Shown: positions 23,545 to 25,780 of the stretch, one piece after another
Numbering within the stretch: position 1 is the first letter of the stretch
Layout: every line of letters begins with the position of its first letter
Assembly: GCA_009760855.2 (NCBI GenBank)
Contig: WPIO01000560.1
Coordinates: 1 to 25,780, forward strand
Origin: Cristatella mucedo
Taxonomy: Eukaryota > Bryozoa > Phylactolaemata > Cristatellidae
Direction of reading: 5' to 3'
DNA length: 25,780 bases
The notes under the pieces: model-generated
Told to the model about the DNA's origin: nothing
Database searches by the model: none
What the model saw: only the letters and a program-made list of their open reading frames with translations
Translations under genes and position numbers: made by a program

Positions 23545-25394
23545 GTGCGAAACGTGTTATTTACGTGCGAAACGCTTTAAACAATGTGCAGCACTCTGCT
23601 GCCAGCCAGCGTACGCCCCGACATGCATTGATGTGTTCCTACATATTCCGCGATCTGCTGCGAACTCGTGCGAAATGTGTTATTCGAGTGCGAAATGCTC
23701 AATACAAGGTGCTGCACTTTGCTGCCAGTCAGAGCACGCTCCGAAATGTAGATTTGAAGTTTCGACATATTCCGCGATCTGCTGCGAACTTGTGCGAAAC
23801 GTGTTTTACGTGCGAAATGCTTTAAACAAGTTGCAGCACTCTGCTGCCAGCAAGCGCACGCTCCGACATGCAGATTTGAAGTTTCTACATATTCCGCGAT
23901 CTGCTGCGAACTCGCTCGAAACGTGTTATTTACGTGCGAAATGCTTTAAACAAGGTGCAGCACTCTGCTGCCAGCCAGGGCACGCCCCGCCATGCAGATT
24001 TGAATGTTTCTACATATTCCGCGATCTGCTGCGAACTCGTGCGAAATGTGTTATTCGACTGCGAAATGCTCAATACAAGGTGCAGCACTTTGCTGCCAGT
24101 CAGTACACGCTCCGAAATGCAGATTTGAAGTTTCGACATATTCCGCGATCTGCTTCGAACTTGTGCGAAACGTGTTATTTACGTGCGAAATGCTTTAAAC
24201 AAGGTGCAGCACTCTGCTGCCAGCAAGCTTACGCTCCGACATGCAGATTTGAAGTTTCTACATATTCCGCGATCTGCTGCAAACTCGTGCGAAACGTGTT
24301 TTTTACGTGCGAAATGCTTTAAACAAGGTGCAGCACTCTGCTGCCAGCCAGGGCACGCTCCGACACGCAGATTTGAAGTTTCTACATATTCCGCGATCTG
24401 CTGCGAACTCGTGCGAAACGTGTTATTTACGTGCGAAATGCTTTAAACAAGGTGCAGCACTCTGCTGCCAGCAAGCGCACGCTCCGACATGCAGATTTGA
24501 AGTTTCTACATATTCCGCGATCTGCTGAGCGAAACGTGTTATTTACGTGCGAAATGCTTTAAACATGGTGCAGCACTCTGCTGCCAGTCAGCGCACGCTC
24601 CGACATGCAGATTTGAAGTTTCTACACATTCCGCGATCTGGTGCGATTTTGTGCGAAACGTGTTATTTACGTGCGAAATATTTTAAACGTGGTGCAGCAC
24701 ACTGCTGCCAGTCAGGGCACGCTCTGACATGCAGATTTAAAGTTTCTACACATTCCGCGATCTGGTGCGATTTTGTGCGAAGCGTGTTATTCACGTGCGA
24801 AATGCTTTAAACATAGTGCAGAACTCTGCTGCCAGTCAGCACACGCTCCGACATGCAGATTTGAAGTTTCTACATATTCCGCGATCTGCTGCGAACTCGT
24901 GCGAAACGTGTTATTTACGTGCGAAATGCTTTAAACAAGGTGCAGCACTCTGCTGCCAGCCAGCGCACGCTCCGACAAGCAGATTTGAAGTTTCTAGATA
25001 TTCCACGATCTGCTGCGAACTCTCGCGAAATGTGTTGTTCGAGTGCGAAATGCTTAATACAAGGTGCAGCACTCTGCGCCCAGCCAGGGCACGCTCCGAC
25101 ACGCAGGTTTGATGTTTGTACATATTAAGCGATCTGCTGCGAACTCGTGCGAATCGTGTTATTTACGTGCGAAATGCTTTAAACAAGGAGCAGCACTCTG
25201 CTGCGAGCAAGCACACGCTCCGACATGCAGATTTGAAGTTTCTACATATTCCGCGATCTGCTTCGAACTTGTGCGAAACGTGTTATTTACGTGCGAAATG
25301 CTTTAAACAAGGTGCAGCACTCTGCTGCCAGCCAGGGCACGCTCCGACACGCAGATTTGAAGTTTCTACATATTCCGCGATCTGCTGCGAACTC

Positions 25395-25780
25395 GTGCGA
25401 AACGTGTTATTTACGTGCGAAATGCTTTAAACAAGGTGCAGCACTCTGCTGCCAGCCAGCGCACGCTCCGACATGCAGATTTGAAGTTTCTAGATATTCC
25501 GCGATCTGCTGCGAACTCGTGCGAAATGTGTTATTCGAGTGCGAAATGCTCAATACAAGGAGCGGCACTTTGCTGCCAGTCAGAGCACGCTCCGAAATGG
25601 AGATTTGAAGTTTCGACATATTCCGCGATCTGCTGCGAACTTGTGCGAAACGTGTTATTTACGTGCGAAATGCTTTAAACAAGGTGCAGCACTCTGCTGC
25701 CAGGCAGGGCACGCCCCGACACACAGATTTGATGTTCCTCCGTATTCCGCGATCTGCTGCGAACTCGTGCGAAATGTGTT
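25395..25780 (+). repeat. Higher-order block R, copy 2 (runs off the window)
   Basis: Matches 21123-21508 at an offset of 4,272 bp: a TTTCTAGATATT unit, a Z unit (25519-25642), a unit with CAGGCAGGGCACGCC and GATGTTCCTCC, and the first 14 bases of a Z unit. It is the last sequence in the window, so its right edge is unknown. Confidence 0.85.

Larger units (their letters stand above)
1..25780 (+). repeat. Satellite DNA array, 124-bp monomer, about 208 copies
   Basis: The same 124-bp unit recurs head to tail in one orientation across the whole window, and both window edges fall inside the array. Each unit carries GTGCGAAA twice (positions 1-8 and 21-28), TTTAAA at 32-37, GTGCAGCAC at 42-50, TCTGCTGC at 51-58 and 111-118, and CCGCGATC at 105-112. 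Most units are exactly 124 bp. A minority are 122, 123, 125 or 126 bp, and a few are clearly truncated. Substitutions cluster at a few sites: 45-46, 54, 59-68, 75-84, 88-92, 100-101, 112, 117-119 and 124. There is no conserved coding frame: the length is not a multiple of three and both ATGs run at once into stops. Arrays of this size and purity are typical of eukaryotic satellites. I do not recognise the family or the host. A role in centromere or heterochromatin structure is only an inference from the repeat type. Confidence 0.97.
20627..25780 (+). repeat. Diverged satellite zone containing Y and Z subtypes
   Basis: The right-hand 5.1 kb is the most diverged part of the array. 'Y' units (20627, 20751, about 24527 and 24651) have TACACATT or GATCTGGTGCG and often AAACATGG. 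'Z' units have GAAATGTGTTATTC, GCTCAATACAAGG, CACTTTGCTGCC and TTTCGACAT, and end in CTTGTG. Companion units with GATGTTCCTACAT or TTTCTAGATATT commonly stand just before Z. Several monomers have small indels. The zone continues past the right edge of the window, and I see no gene in it. Confidence 0.88.

Noticed and set aside
23195-24322. A 375-codon open frame
   Set aside because: It is satellite throughout. Several off-length units (for example GCTTAAACATGG near 23452, GTGTTTTACG near 23802 and TTTGAATGTTTC near 23999) let it skip the stop-bearing phase. The translation is the same two or three phase sequences in alternation.
25-25678. More than one hundred open frames of 61-213 codons on the + strand
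   Set aside because: They begin at GTG, overlap every 124 bp, read the same DNA in different phases, and end at the same CTTTAA of the unit. This is the arithmetic result of a 3n+1 repeat, with no initiation signals and no constant phase.
1-25780. CRISPR array
   Set aside because: The whole 124-bp period is conserved, with no unique spacers, and the unit is far longer than a CRISPR repeat.
1-25780. CENP-B box
   Set aside because: Across the unit junction the reverse strand has TTCG-N4-A-N2, but it continues TCGC instead of CGGG. The divergent unit at 23423 has TTGGAAACG but lacks both the TTCG and the CGGG ends. Neither meets the core required for CENP-B binding.
1-25780. Hammerhead ribozyme, as found in some satellites
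   Set aside because: GAAA occurs in CGAAAC, but I find no CTGANGA core on the + strand of the unit at a suitable distance, and no matching three-stem arrangement.
1-25780. RNA polymerase III B box or tRNA-derived origin
   Set aside because: The reverse strand has GTTCGCAGC, one base off the B-box pattern, but there is no A box at a proper distance and no tRNA-like fold.
1-25780. Origin of the unit from two copies of a 60-bp ancestor
   Set aside because: TCTGCTGC occurs at 51-58 and 111-118, 60 bp apart. Alignment of the rest of the two halves by eye gives little more than chance identity. I keep it only as a possible recombination site.
1-25780. Conserved hairpin at positions 44-58 (GCAGCA, CTC, TGCTGC)
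   Set aside because: The perfect inverted repeat is present in consensus units, but common subtypes break it without compensation (GGTGAAG at 45 and CTACTGC at 54). I see no sign that the structure is maintained.

Overview
This window is one uninterrupted tandem-repeat (satellite DNA) array. A unit of 124 bp repeats head to tail on the + strand from the first base to the last, giving about 208 copies. I find no protein gene, RNA gene, mobile element, CRISPR array, promoter or unique flanking sequence. Array size, unit length and layered (higher-order) copying point to a eukaryotic chromosome, for example centromeric, pericentromeric or subtelomeric heterochromatin. I do not recognise the monomer, so I name no organism. 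By hand count, the consensus is about 50% G+C with about 11 CpG per unit, roughly 1.4 times expectation, so it lacks the strong CpG depletion of a heavily methylated genome.

Throughout this annotation, monomer position 1 is the G of GTGCGAAACG. Landmarks are GTGCGAAA at 1-8 and again at 21-28, a DraI site TTTAAA at 32-37, GTGCAGCAC at 42-50, TCTGCTGC at 51-58 and again at 111-118, ATGCAGATTTGA at 79-90, and CCGCGATC at 105-112.

Layout: (1) 1-5383, a homogenised array of near-identical monomers. (2) 5384-9747, a diverged zone of recognisable monomer subtypes in a repeating order. (3) 9748-10737, ordinary monomers with rearranged ones. (4) 10701-11618, a second copy of about 7225-8142. (5) 11976-14207, homogenised again. 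(6) 14208-16317, diverged, including a 1,115-bp second copy of 8633-9747. (7) 16318-19509, homogenised. (8) 19510-20626, mixed. (9) 20627-25780, a diverged zone with a distinct 'Z' subtype that is never found next to itself.

The many open frames of about 87 codons are produced by the repeat. Because 124 = 3 x 41 + 1, the reading phase moves by one base per unit. Two of the three phases have no stop, so every frame stays open for about two units and closes in the third. These frames begin at GTG. Both ATGs in the consensus are followed by a stop after one or two further codons. I annotate no coding sequence.

The interest lies in how the array evolved: long block duplications at offsets of 3,476, 4,272 and 6,570 bp, a small block copied about 12.5 kb away, truncated monomers at junctions, and one pair of positions that change together and keep an inverted repeat. 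All counts were made by eye.
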